Under the pieces are notes generated by a model, which saw only the letters and a program-made list of their open reading frames with translations, ran no database searches and was not told the origin of the DNA. From assembly GCA_963575745.1 (NCBI GenBank), contig CAUYUJ010019593.1:225873-289872 (forward strand): a stretch of DNA of 64,000 nucleotides, read 5' to 3'. Position numbers and translations under genes: made by a program. Each line of letters begins with the position of its first letter. Within the stretch, counting starts at the first letter, position 1. Below are positions 46,583 through 52,455 of this stretch, one piece after another. Source of the DNA: Prorocentrum cordatum (lineage: Eukaryota > Sar > Dinophyceae > Prorocentrales > Prorocentraceae).

Positions 46583-46781
46583 ATATCCATATCCATATCC
46601 ACCGCCCGCTGGGTCCCCAGGACGTAATTAGGTTCCCAGGCCGTGGATATGGATAAAGACCAGCCACGCACAACAGGAGGGCGCCCCGGAGCTCTCGCGC
46701 AGGGAGGCGCAGGACTGGATCCTGAACGGGCGGCTGCAGGCCGCCGCCGGCGCCCCGGGGGCTCACGCCGTCTCGTCCTGA
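17878..46781 (+). CDS. Cysteine-rich, probably secreted protein of unknown function; eight-exon model, 5' end missing
   Basis: Exons: 17878-18015, 18945-19006, 19521-19791, 21907-22079, 22418-22539, 44878-45036, 45624-45740 and 46677-46781 (TGA). Each junction keeps phase (2, 1, 2, 1, 0, 0, 0), which is unlikely by chance. Donors are GT (introns 1 and 4), GC (intron 6), GA (introns 3 and 7) and unclear (2 and 5); acceptors are AG, nearly all followed by G. The protein starts Ala/Leu-rich, then has ECGKWGCPDPP, a Gln/Phe-rich stretch, GYYCYGADACVTSL, DPYCWIYRTPECPPPPPCY, a charged helical part (RDAFQRLHLAESVL), LWHCPPAPPCPEPYWEDLC, QPWC, GCWWQEEYTDKTSG and a tail ending GAHAVSS. Paired Cys and Pro-rich spacers suggest an extracellular disulfide-rich protein. 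No known domain was recognised. Exons further upstream, including the start codon, were not found. A transcript could alter small boundaries. Confidence 0.65.
18266..18765. other. Intron 1 sequence with GCGTAAG repeat block
   Basis: Positions 18535-18670 hold a block rich in GCGTAAG that matches 45985-46125 (shared strings GTGGCGTGCCGCGCTGGC and CATCTCGCGTAAGACCCGT). Both copies lie in introns of the same gene (introns 1 and 7). The remainder is plain. Confidence 0.6.
18766..18935. mobile_element. Introner family R2, copy 2
   Basis: The ends GTGTAAGAATGACCC ... GTGAACTTTGTTGCGGGC and GCGCACCAAAGGCCACTC ... GTCACTCTTGCGTGT are inverted repeats. The interior shares GATGCGATAGCAGCG and GCTCGGGTTTGGCC with copy 1. 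The exon 2 acceptor GATGAG|G follows the element by 9 bases, the same arrangement as in the glycosyltransferase gene. Confidence 0.8.
18945..19006 (+). CDS. Cys-rich gene, exon 2
   Basis: Short exon encoding GRGAGAASFLAGAGAGAPLS. Acceptor GATGAG|G. The 3' end is at TCTCAG before GGGCAACG, a string resembling the R1 introner left end. Phase matches exon 1 (AG+G). Confidence 0.5.
19066..19127 (+). repeat. Short dispersed repeat, inverted copy of 4375-4465
   Basis: TCGGGCCCGAGGACC followed by CACAGATCGATCTGGCTCG and a terminal AGAAAG matches the complement of the earlier block. Lies in intron 2. Confidence 0.5.
19156..19352. mobile_element. Introner/MITE family R1, copy b
   Basis: The left end TGCAACGTCGGATC and right end CATCGTTGCCCCTC are degenerate terminal inverted repeats. 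The middle has CGCCGATAGGGCTCCGATAG and CTATCGGCGATGTATCGCC, aligning with copy a. Lies in intron 2. Confidence 0.7.
19367..19520 (+). repeat. Dispersed repeat R3 ending at the exon 3 acceptor
   Basis: GACGAAAAACCGGACCCGGG, then GGGGACCCGGCATTGAAG, matches GATGAAAAACCGGCCTTGGG and GGGACCCCGTATTGCAG at 46895-47000, and the complement at 16376-16495. The exon 3 boundary falls at or within a few bases of the repeat's end, so R3 may supply the acceptor. Confidence 0.6.
19521..19791 (+). CDS. Cys-rich gene, exon 3
   Basis: Encodes EVWTGRPLPSVFQGSAAEC, GKWGCPDPPDP, and a Gln/Thr/Phe stretch with EEQIGQTFDAASVNGINPFE. The codon content is far less biased than the flanks, so this is the most convincing exon. 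The start may be 19521, 19524 or 19529 (three AGs in succession). It ends CATCCAGAG|GAAC, a GA donor. Confidence 0.7.
20335..21701 (+). mobile_element. Composite satellite element, copy A (near complete)
   Basis: Order of parts: the left end (AATTAGCCTGGCGAAGAACC, CCAACCATATGCAGTTGTG, TACCGCAGTTGTGGGTAT) to about 20400; about 13 satellite units of about 78 bp (core GGGGCCTTCGGTGGAGCTCC, then TATGGGGCCACGAAGCGCTG) to about 21415; a GGA microsatellite at 21450-21640; and the right end (GCGGGGCGCTGTCTCGTCAC ... CACCACAGCATGGTTGGGA) to 21701. CCAACCAT near the left and ATGGTTGG at the right are inverted. The element lies in intron 3. The long open frames (up to 479 codons) are satellite by-products. 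Confidence 0.85.
21907..22079 (+). CDS. Cys-rich gene, exon 4
   Basis: Encodes DGYYCYGADACVTSLPEDYG, then DPYCWIYRTPECPPPPPCYQ, giving six Cys in 57 codons. Acceptor CGTCGAG|G, donor GGCGAAG|GTGGGG. Both phases fit the neighbouring exons. Confidence 0.7.
22418..22539 (+). CDS. Cys-rich gene, exon 5
   Basis: A pyrimidine-rich tract ending TCTCTCGGCAG precedes the exon. It encodes FQPRDAFQRLHLAESVLAVP and ETKRQVMAENMR, a charged, probably helical segment without Cys. It ends at ATGAGG, directly before the left half of an R1 introner. Confidence 0.65.
22545..22620. mobile_element. Introner R1, left half of a split copy
   Basis: GGGGCAACGTTAGGGTGGG, then GTTGCATCGACTCCAATCG, CATCGTCGATAGGGGCCCGA align with the left half of copies a and b. 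The match stops near 22620. The complementary right half is found 22 kb away at 44767-44875. Confidence 0.7.
22628..22812 (-). repeat. Direct terminal repeat, left copy (LTR-like or tRNA-related SINE)
   Basis: Aligns with 44574-44748 over about 180 bp: AGGGAGCTRGCTAG, GAACGAGC, ACCCGCGACCCCYTTGG, a GACCCC/GGGGTC hairpin, TTCTACCGCGTA-like, GAGG and TTTTCTACT blocks. On the minus strand, GTCGCGGGTGCGATC resembles a tRNA T-arm (B box), and a CGCGRTRGAAG string lies about where an A box might be. It is either the LTR of the element filling intron 5 or one of two SINE insertions. Confidence 0.65.
22813..23772. repeat. Spacer with TA/TG tracts and a GGAACCCGG-type minisatellite
   Basis: About 23060-23275 contains TATGTATGTGTATA-type alternating tracts. 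About 23280-23515 carries a degenerate minisatellite (GGAAACGGGAACCCGGAA units) with two copies of GAATTCGGCGGCGAA; a related array is at 26010-26120. No gene is seen. Confidence 0.6.
23773..25502 (+). mobile_element. Composite satellite element, copy B (near complete)
   Basis: The left end (AAATTAGCCTGGCGAAGG, CCCAACCATGCGCAG, TACCGCAGTTGTGGATAT) runs to about 23842. About 15 satellite units of about 85-90 bp follow (GGTGGCGCGGACGCATGGGA, CTTCGGTGGAGCTCCCTATG, GGGCCACGAACCGTGTGAGG). Then come a short GAT and a GGA microsatellite (25350-25442) and the right end (GGGGCGTTGTCTCTGC, CACCACAGGAAGGTTGGGAA). It lies inside the 22 kb intron. Its satellite is a distinct subfamily from copy A, sharing the GCCTTCGGTGGAG and GGGGCCACGAA core. 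Confidence 0.85.
25735..26000. repeat. GATCGATAGTGA-type 12 bp minisatellite
   Basis: About twenty degenerate units based on GAGATCGATAGT/GATCGATCGTGA. It is unusually rich in GATC and CGAT palindromes. Flanked to the right by the AACCCGGAAACC minisatellite to about 26120. Confidence 0.75.
26464..28200 (+). pseudogene. LTR-type retroelement, gag-like remnant
   Basis: A frame at 26464-26709 reads QQAAALQRGFSGLARIIPVR and then GVRTDPVTYLMYVLSEEYE, which I recognise as the recurring gag-like segment of dinoflagellate polyprotein retroelements. About 27057-27280 is Gln/Ser-rich with QHNTYYDCLG. About 27387-27480 has FAMLLAERRWRKFMKKPIRR, matching the WRRFMxKPxR segment of the same proteins, then a Lys/Gly-rich part. 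Frames change several times and stops intervene, so it is not functional. The frame at 27721-28188 is open for 155 codons but unrecognised and may be a continuation. Confidence 0.5.
28201..31700. other. GC-rich insert between two parts of a retroelement, mostly uncharacterised
   Basis: At 28690-28800 a + strand frame reads CAICLNTFTQGAGVRRL and then, after a stop, CNRQLRGAC. This resembles the first half of a RING-H2 finger (CxxC ... CxH), a domain seen in some dinoflagellate LINE-like proteins; the rest is too degraded to call. A minus-strand frame at 29568-30110 is open for 180 codons but unrecognised. No intact gene is present. Confidence 0.3.
31720..34560 (+). pseudogene. LTR-type retroelement, pol/integrase-region remnant
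   Basis: Successive broken frames follow one polyprotein. 31984-32187 has LPHIAFCGTVACVQDELKRR and REQPPGTWVDQIP. 32280-32360 has FVRKTAGWARSVRDSF. 33343-33909 has ELRMRAPGQHATIIEARTG and VQRFLAEALFVIGASPCNAL, then YKAGDLVDCHRP with WGRWSGPFPVLRN, the kind of C-terminal segment that follows an integrase core. 33990-34367 has LVLQCFIWNYFRIENAVAV and LEFHYYGSHGTTLSIE. These match, from memory, a recurrent dinoflagellate retroelement polyprotein in the same order. No reverse transcriptase part was seen. It and the gag-like part at 26.4 kb are likely one element split by a later insert. Confidence 0.5.
34650..36940. other. GC-rich spacer with a 12 bp minisatellite, no supported gene
   Basis: About 35488-35615 repeats CTTTGTCATCA-type units around twelve times. 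A 21 bp direct duplication (GTCCGAGCATTGAGGGC) lies at about 34977-35020. The long Arg/Ala-rich frames on both strands look like composition artefacts. Confidence 0.4.
42010..42650 (+). repeat. GTC microsatellite expansion inside array unit 5
   Basis: About 640 bp of interrupted GTC/GTT/GCC triplets. It sits between GCGCGCGCTCTTGCG and GACCAAGTTGCGG, exactly where the other units carry a short GTC/ATC-rich core, so it is an expansion of that core. Confidence 0.9.
42765..42890 (+). repeat. 15 bp minisatellite (TTGCACCGCGTAGAT type)
   Basis: About eight units of TTGCAYCRCRTAGRT. Shorter runs follow the same unit end at 43815-43885 and 47645-47710, which marks it as part of the 1.3 kb unit. Confidence 0.8.
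43901..44573. other. Spacer within intron 5, nothing recognised
   Basis: Contains CCTGGCCG strings in both orientations around 43940-44030. No gene. Confidence 0.3.
44574..44748 (-). repeat. Direct terminal repeat, right copy (LTR-like or tRNA-related SINE)
   Basis: Same orientation as 22628-22812. It keeps the hairpin GACCCCCTTGG/CAAGGGGTC and, on the minus strand, TTACGCGGTAGAAG and GGTCGCGGGTACGCTC, which resemble tRNA A- and B-box regions. It lies immediately left of the R1 right half. Confidence 0.65.
44767..44875. mobile_element. Introner R1, right half of a split copy, ending at the exon 6 acceptor
   Basis: CGCGGATCTGCCATCGGGG, then CCGATCTATCGGCGATGCATC, AGGTCGATG and CTACGTTGCCCCTC align with the right half of copies a and b. 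The last two bases of the intron (AG) follow at once, then exon 6, so the element supplied the acceptor. Confidence 0.75.
44878..45036 (+). CDS. Cys-rich gene, exon 6
   Basis: Encodes FGKPLWHCPPAPPCPEPYWE, DLCKARAGQPWC and YGGPIEIDCK, with five Cys in 53 codons. Its CPPAPPCPEPYW resembles CPPPPPCY of exon 4, suggesting a repeated module. Donor TGCAAG|GCTCAG (GC type). Confidence 0.7.
45278..45425 (+). repeat. CGT microsatellite in intron 6
   Basis: Nearly pure CGT from 45278 to 45350, then CGT/CGC variants. Open poly-Arg and poly-Val frames are artefacts. Confidence 0.9.
45624..45740 (+). CDS. Cys-rich gene, exon 7
   Basis: Encodes GAPTGCWWQEEYTDKTSGIV and LPGRVANLGPPGEQ. The frame stays open and protein-like upstream to about 45573 (GLRDALEASGPEA), so the exon may begin earlier at another AG. 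Donor GAGCAG|GATCC (GA type). Confidence 0.65.
45985..46125 (+). repeat. GCGTAAG repeat block, second copy (intron 7)
   Basis: Matches 18535-18670, including GTGGCGTGCCGCGCTGGC and CATCTCGCGTAAGACCCGTT. Confidence 0.6.
46199..46353. mobile_element. Fold-back element in intron 7
   Basis: Two arms of about 70 bp (GCGCAGAGGGGGGTGGGG ... GGCTTCTTAGAAG ... AGAAGGCGCGGGCCT) pair with the right side, leaving a loop of about 14 bases around TCTATACATGTG. TTCTTAGAAG itself is palindromic and occurs twice per arm. Confidence 0.75.
46545..46622. repeat. TA dinucleotide and CATATC repeats (intron 7)
   Basis: A TA run of about 30 bp is followed by CATATC units. It lies within intron 7, about 55 bp before exon 8. 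Confidence 0.9.
46677..46781 (+). CDS. Cys-rich gene, last exon
   Basis: Acceptor ACAACAG|G. Encodes EGAPELSRREAQDWILNGRL and a short Ala/Gly tail, ending in TGA at 46779-46781. No Cys. It is phase 0 like exon 7's end. The helix-like, non-repetitive content supports coding. Confidence 0.6.
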   Translation, partial: EGAPELSRREAQDWILNGRLQAAAGAPGAHAVSS

Positions 46782-46823
46782 GGCTCACCCGGTAGGCTGC
46801 GCGGAGACGGTCCCAGACTTGCT

Positions 46824-46824
<1 letters not shown>

Positions 46825-46867
<43 letters not shown>

Positions 46868-46905
46868 TGTCGCTGTCGTCGTCGTCAACGTCGTCGTCGT
46901 CTGGG
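46825..46905 (+). repeat. CGT microsatellite
   Basis: About 25 CGT triplets with a few CTG/CAA variants, 45 bp beyond the stop codon of the Cys-rich gene, probably in its 3' flank. Confidence 0.9.
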
Positions 46906-47115
46906 GGCCCTCGCCGGGTCCTACGGCCGTCAAAAACGACCCGGGATGAAAAACCGGCCTTGGGGAACGGGTCGGGACTTCCAGGGACCCCGTATTGCAG
47001 AAATCATGGCATCGCATGCCTGGGGTGTGGTCGCGCCGCGCTGATGCGGCGGCGACCTTAGCTCAGGCGTTCGAGGCTGAGCGCCACCAGTTGCCCAGAA
47101 TGGGCGGATATCAAA
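46890..47115 (+). repeat. R3-R4 repeat block, direct copy
   Basis: R3 (GATGAAAAACCGGCC ... GGGACCCCGTATTGCAG) is followed by GGCATCGCATGCCTGGGG and R4 (GGCGTTCGAGGCTGAGCGCC, GCCCAGAATGGGCGG). This is the same block as 16195-16500 in the other orientation. Confidence 0.7.
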
Positions 47116-47710
47116 CGAGCCGCGCAATTGGCAAGGTGCAAGCATTGTCTGGGGAACCAATGGTGTATTCGAAGTGTATTGCCTCATTTCTTGGATTTCC
47201 GCGCGCGCACGTCCTCATCACCCTCATCAGCGCCATCGCATCACCGCCGTCATCGTCATCGTCAATCGCTGCCATTGCCGCCATGTTCATCGCAACCACC
47301 TTCATCACCGACACATGGACATCATCAATGTCATCGTCGTTTCCAGCATTGGCGCCGTCATTGGCCTTGCCGTCATCATCGTCACCTTCGCCTTCATCAG
47401 TACTAGTATCATCCTGGTTGCCACCGTTGTTGGCGGCGTCATCATGATAACGTGGTCGCGGTCGCAGCAGTGTGCTAAACCAGCTGGTCGGTCTGCGCGC
47501 GAGCGCACCTGCGCGGTCGTAGAGACGCGGTCGAGAGTGCCAACCAGTAACTTCAATCGTGGCCGAGTAAGTTTTGCCAGGCAGGTTGCGGGTGGGATGC
47601 TGGGATGTTTGCGCGAGCGCTGGAGTTGGCGACCTGTTGTTCGGCAATGTGTATTGCACCACGTATCTTGCATCGCTCAACTAGTACCACGTAGATAACA
47701 CCACAAAGTT
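47116..47710 (+). repeat. Partial unit of the 1.3 kb repeat outside the main array
   Basis: Has an ATC/GTC-rich core (47210-47440), then AGAGACGCGGTCGAGAGTGCC, then CAGGTTGCGGGTGGGATGCT and a TTGCACCACGTA tail, in the same order as units at 36.9-43.9 kb. Confidence 0.65.
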
Positions 47711-47754
47711 CGCCCCACGTAGCCGCCTGCATCATTTAGACTGCACCATCCTTG

Positions 47755-48415
47755 TGTGCATCTATTTACATATAGGTGTATACGTGTATACGCGTATATG
47801 TATAGTATATGTGTGTATGTGCATATGTGTATGTGTTTATATGTTTGTTGAGTGTGTATGCATACATGTATATGAACATGTATTTGCACATATGCAAACT
47901 TGTACATGTATATGTATATGTCTATGTGTACGTACATGTATATGTACATGTATATGTATGTATGTGTGTATGTATGTACGTATATATATATATACATATG
48001 CGCATTTGTATATGCATAGGCATTTGCAGAGTACATGTATATATATACATATATATACATGCACATGTGTATGTATATGTACACATACATGTATATGTGC
48101 ATTCACATACATGTGTATGTATATATGAAGGTGTATGCGTAGATGTGTATGCATATGTATATGCATGTGTATATGGAATTGTGTATGTCTGTGTATGTGC
48201 ATATGTTTAGGTCGTTGTATATGGTTGTGTATGTGTATATGAATATACATATGCATACGCATATGCATAGGCGTATGTATATGCACATGCATACGTGTAC
48301 ATATACACGTATTTGTATATGTATATGTCGATGGATATGTTTATGTATGCGTATGTCTATTTCTATATGTTTATATATATATGTCTATGGATACGTATAT
48401 GTTTATGTCGTTGAT
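47755..48415. repeat. TATG/TACA alternating purine-pyrimidine tract
   Basis: About 660 bp made almost wholly of GTATATGTATATGCATAC-like sequence. Frames encode Met/Tyr/Val/Ile/Cys/His repeats and are artefacts. Such tracts are prone to slippage and alternative DNA structures. Confidence 0.9.
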
Positions 48416-48594
48416 CAAGAATGTGATTATGACTATGTGTATGTACATGTACTTGTAGAAGTGGCACGAGGAGACCCTCCAGGGCATATCCGACGTGCAA
48501 AACTCTACAGACATCTACGGGAATTCAATGATTTGTGCCTTGTCGCCTTCTCGCCTGCGCTGGGATGCTGAGGTCTCGGGATCGCCCCCAAGAA

Positions 48595-48920
48595 GCTGTT
48601 GTGAGGCCCGAAGACGCTCGCGAAAAGCCCCTAAGAGGCCTCAAGAAACTCCAAGAGGCCCCCACGACGCCCACAATAGATCCGAAGAGGTCCAACGAGG
48701 CCTCCAAGGGGCTCCAAAGAGGCCGCCAAAAAGCCCCTGCGAGGCTCCCAAGAGACTCCCAAAGGCCCCCACGACGCCTTCAAGAGCCTCCAAGAGGCCC
48801 CGAGAGACCCTGATAGGCCCCACAAGGCGCTTCAAAAGCTCACAAGACGAGCCCAAAGACCCCGCAAAAGCCTCCAAGGAGCCCCAGAGAGGCCCTACAA
48901 GGCCCCCGAGAGACCGCTAG
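48595..48920 (-). repeat. CCCAAGAGGCC minisatellite array 2
   Basis: CCAAGAGGCCCCCACGACGCC-like degenerate units, complement of the 16672-17232 array. Open frames encode Lys/Arg/Pro repeats. Confidence 0.75.
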
Positions 48921-49074
48921 GACTCGACTGAACGGTCTCTTCGATTCGTGCAGATTTTCAAGCGCCCGGGAGCTTCTACACTGCGCCGTCTTCGGCCGAT
49001 GGTGGGCCAGGTCCAGGTCTCTCGGACGCCAAGACGACCCAGGATGCCTTCCAGACGGCCCATTCAGTTCAAGA

Positions 49075-49560
49075 TGGCCCCAAGTCGGGCCGAGAAACTT
49101 CCGAGAGGCGTCCAAGAGGCTTCCCACAGTGCCTCAGAAGACTAACATTCATCAACATCTGGAGGAACGTACAAGGTTTTTGAGGAATTTCCCTTTTGCC
49201 TTTCTATCGGCCTCCGACGCTTGCGGATGGTCTCCTGCGGGCCTCCGAGGCGCCCGAGAGAGCCCCAAGACGGTGAATGGGGGCCCCCAGAGCCCTCGAG
49301 GATGGCCCCGAGTCGGTGTCTCAACATGGCCCCCGAGACCACCAAGATGTGCCAAGGTAATAGCCTTCAGACGGCCCAGGCAGCGCATGATGTTCCCAAG
49401 ACGGCCCTCCAACGCCAACAAGATCCTCCCCAAAGGCCTGCTAGAAGCCCCCAGGATACCTTTTGGACACCGCCGCCAGGCTCCCAAGAGCCCCAAATGC
49501 ATCTACTACACGCTCCATCAGGCCCCCAAGAGCCCTCCTGGAGGTCCCCAGGGTATCTGC
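49075..49560 (-). repeat. CCCAAGAGGCC minisatellite array 3, more diverged
   Basis: Spaced CCCAAGACG, CCCCCAAGAGCCC and GCCCGAGAGAGCCCC units, with unrelated spacers near 49140-49200. Confidence 0.55.
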
Positions 49561-50284
49561 ATTCGTCCATGACGTAAGGGAACTCATGTTTGGCGTGAGA
49601 GCATGAATATGTTCGCTTACGATGAACCACCGAGCCTCAGGTTGGTCCAAACATGGGCCCAGAGGATCCCCTATGACGCCCCCAGAGGGTCGTTCGGAGG
49701 ACCTCCCGGGTGGCCCGCCCAGCCCCAAACAGGTTAAGATCCTTCAAGAACTAAGCCATACTCGTTTTTTTATTCGTGGTTTTGCCGATCGGCGCGAGCC
49801 CTCGCACCCCCACCCCTCCCCCCAACCCCATGGAGTAGATCTTCGCTGTTTTTTGGCCCCTGTTTCGAGCGGGTGGAGTCTCCCCCAGAGGCCGCACTGC
49901 TGCAAACAGTCGCATTAAGCAGAGGGGTCTGGAGCCAGCCAGACCTCCCCCTCCCCCCCTTCCGCCCAGTGTCGAAACGCCGAATTAAAAAAACGCTCAC
50001 AAGGGCACCATACATCAGATTCCGCTCTGCGTTCGGAGTTTGCGATGGACTTGCAATCCTGGTGTTGCTTTGTCGACGACTGCGGATGTGGATGTTCCTG
50101 GAGGCCTCCTTGGGAACCTCTGGCCGACGACGAGTGGTGATTCTGTCCTTTTCGATGCTGACGATAAGGGGGGACGCCCAGCCCATGATGGAGGCGACGA
50201 TGACAGTGGCGACACTCATACTCACAACAATTCTTGGGAGCCCCGTAGCCGGGGAAACAAATAAGACCACCCTCAAACAGCCGG
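49561..50284. other. Spacer, no supported gene
   Basis: No convincing frame. 50000-50260 is less GC-rich and has an open frame without recognised motifs. Confidence 0.3.
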
Positions 50285-50545
50285 GCGGGATTGCTTCGGA
50301 GGCCACCGAGAGAGCCCAAGACGTGCCCAACACGGCCCCTACATGGACCCTAAGTGAAAATCACGTGAATGTGCCCTGAGGGAACTACAGCCCCAGATGT
50401 CGCCCAGAAGGTCCCACGAGGCCCCGAGGAGTCAACCAGATGCCCCCCCGACGCCCCAGAAGGAGTCTCCAAAGGGCCCACTGAGCTCCGAAGACTCCGA
50501 AGCAGTCTCAAAAAGGCCCCTCAAAGGACAGAGGATGTTCCTAGA
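50285..50545 (-). repeat. CCCAAGAGGCC minisatellite array 4, diverged
   Basis: GAGAGCCCAAGACGTGCCC, CACGAGGCCCCGAGGAG and similar degenerate units. Confidence 0.5.
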
Positions 50546-51534
50546 GGTCTCTCCGGCGACATGTAGTCGAAGTCGACGATGATATTGGTATGGGAGTTTT
50601 GTCTTCATAGACATCCTGACTACCCAGTCTGCGCGAAGACATGTTCAATAGCATGGCCGACAGAAACAACAAATACTTGGCAAGACAAACGCACACAATT
50701 TTCAAACTGATGATGTATGATGTCAAAGAGGACGAGGCGAAAAATAATGTTGGACACCAATTGAAATCATACACTACGCCCGCTCATCTCCAGAACCGGA
50801 AATATCCTCATCATCGCCCGCATCCATGAGGCGTGGATCGGCGTCTGCATGCTCCGGCACTTCGTCACCAAACAATTATATGAAGTCTCTGTCATCGTTG
50901 GCAGTGCCGTTTCGGGAGCCGTGCATTATCATGCGACAGTTTTTTTTGACAGTTTTTTTTTTGAAGTCGCCAAAACCTTTCGCATTTAAACAAACTGATT
51001 TTCGACGCTGTCGGCAACGATTGGCAATTACTGAATGACATCTTTTGCCCGGATCTCTGCCGCGACCCGAACGCACATGACCACGCCCGCAATAAATATG
51101 CGTACCTCGCCGCTTAGTTGGCCAAATAAGCCGGCGTGTATAATCCGTTTTACTCACCAACATTTGCAAACATGTTGATTTCACGCCGAATTCCATGGCC
51201 GACAAAATGGCGAATTATCGAGTCCATCCCGCGGGCTCCCCAACCCCGACTGCGACCGCCACGCGGACGCTTCCAGGTCTGCGTTTGGCCATGCACGCAG
51301 CCCGTGATATTAAGGCGTTGGGGTTCACTGAAAAAGAAATGTGTATATCTGAAATGCTGTTGCAACCACAACACATGTCTTGTTTGCTCTGCAACTACAA
51401 CATATGCGTGGCTTTCGCTAGTATGAACTTTGAATTTCATTACGTATACAAAATTCGGCGTTCGTCGTAACCGAAATATCTGTCGCCAGTCCTGGGGCGA
51501 CAAGCGAAAATAGAAATTCGGCAAGCCAAATTGA
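50546..51534. other. Comparatively AT-rich sequence, no recognised gene
   Basis: Several frames of 60-110 codons are open on both strands but none has recognisable motifs. Base composition is clearly lower in GC than the left part of the window. Confidence 0.3.
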
Positions 51535-51628
51535 TTCCCAACCATCTTGTGGTCTTGGGTCGTTGTTTTGAAGAGACAGCGCCCTGCGTCACTCCTTCTA
51601 TCCTCCTGCTTCCTCGCCTCCTTCCTAC

Positions 51629-51726
<98 letters not shown>

Positions 51727-52455
51727 CCGTGATCGTCGTCGTCTTCATCACCATCATCATCGCCATCATCGAAACCATCATCGTCATCAGCTTCGGCACA
51801 TCCCTCAAACGTTTCGTGGCCCCATAGGGATCCACCGAAGTCCAATGCCACCACACCGCTCAGACGTTTCGTGGCCCCATTGGGAGCTCCGTTGAAGCCC
51901 CAGTGCCGCCGCCCGCGTGCGTCCCGCACGTCCAATTCGGCCACCGAATGCCCCAGTGCCGCCGCCCGCATGCGTCCCGCACACCTAATTCGGTACACCC
52001 TTCACACGTTTCGTGGCCCCATAGGGAGATCCACCGAAGGCCCCCATGCCGCCGTCCGCATGCGTCCCGCACGCTCAATTCGACACACCTCTCAGACGCT
52101 TCGTGGTTCCATAGGGAGCTCCACCGAAGGCCCCAGTACCGCCGCCCGCGTGTGTCCCGCACGCCCAATTCGGCCACCGAAGGCCCCAATGCCGCCGCCG
52201 GCATGCGTCCCGCACACCCGATAGGCACACCCCTCACACGTTTCGTGGCCCCATCGTCTCGTTCGCCCCTCGTCGCTCCGCCTAACGGGGCCAGACCCAT
52301 GCGCGCTGTCAGTTGGCCTGTGTTGTGTACCCTATTACACAATTCGGCACGCCCATCATATGGTTCGCAACCCCATAAGGAACGCCACCGAAGAATCGAT
52401 TCTCAATTGCGGTATACTATTCACAACTGCGTATGGTTTGCCAGGCTATTTGTCT
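51535..52455 (-). mobile_element. Composite satellite element, copy C (near complete, reversed)
   Basis: Read on the minus strand: the left end (AATAGCCTGGCAAACCATAC, GCAGTTGTGAATAG, TATACCGCAATTG) from 52455; about five satellite units with GGGACGCATGCGGRCGGCGG and CTTCGGTGGAGCTCCCTATG; a GAT microsatellite (51630-51790) and GGTAGGAAGGAGG; then the right end (GCAGGGCGCTGTCTCTTC, CCACAAGATGGTTGGGAA) at 51535. Same order as copies A and B, with fewer satellite units. Confidence 0.85.

Noticed and set aside
47677-48292. Tyr/Met/Ile/His-rich frames of about 140 codons on both strands
   Set aside because: They are translations of the TATG alternating tract.
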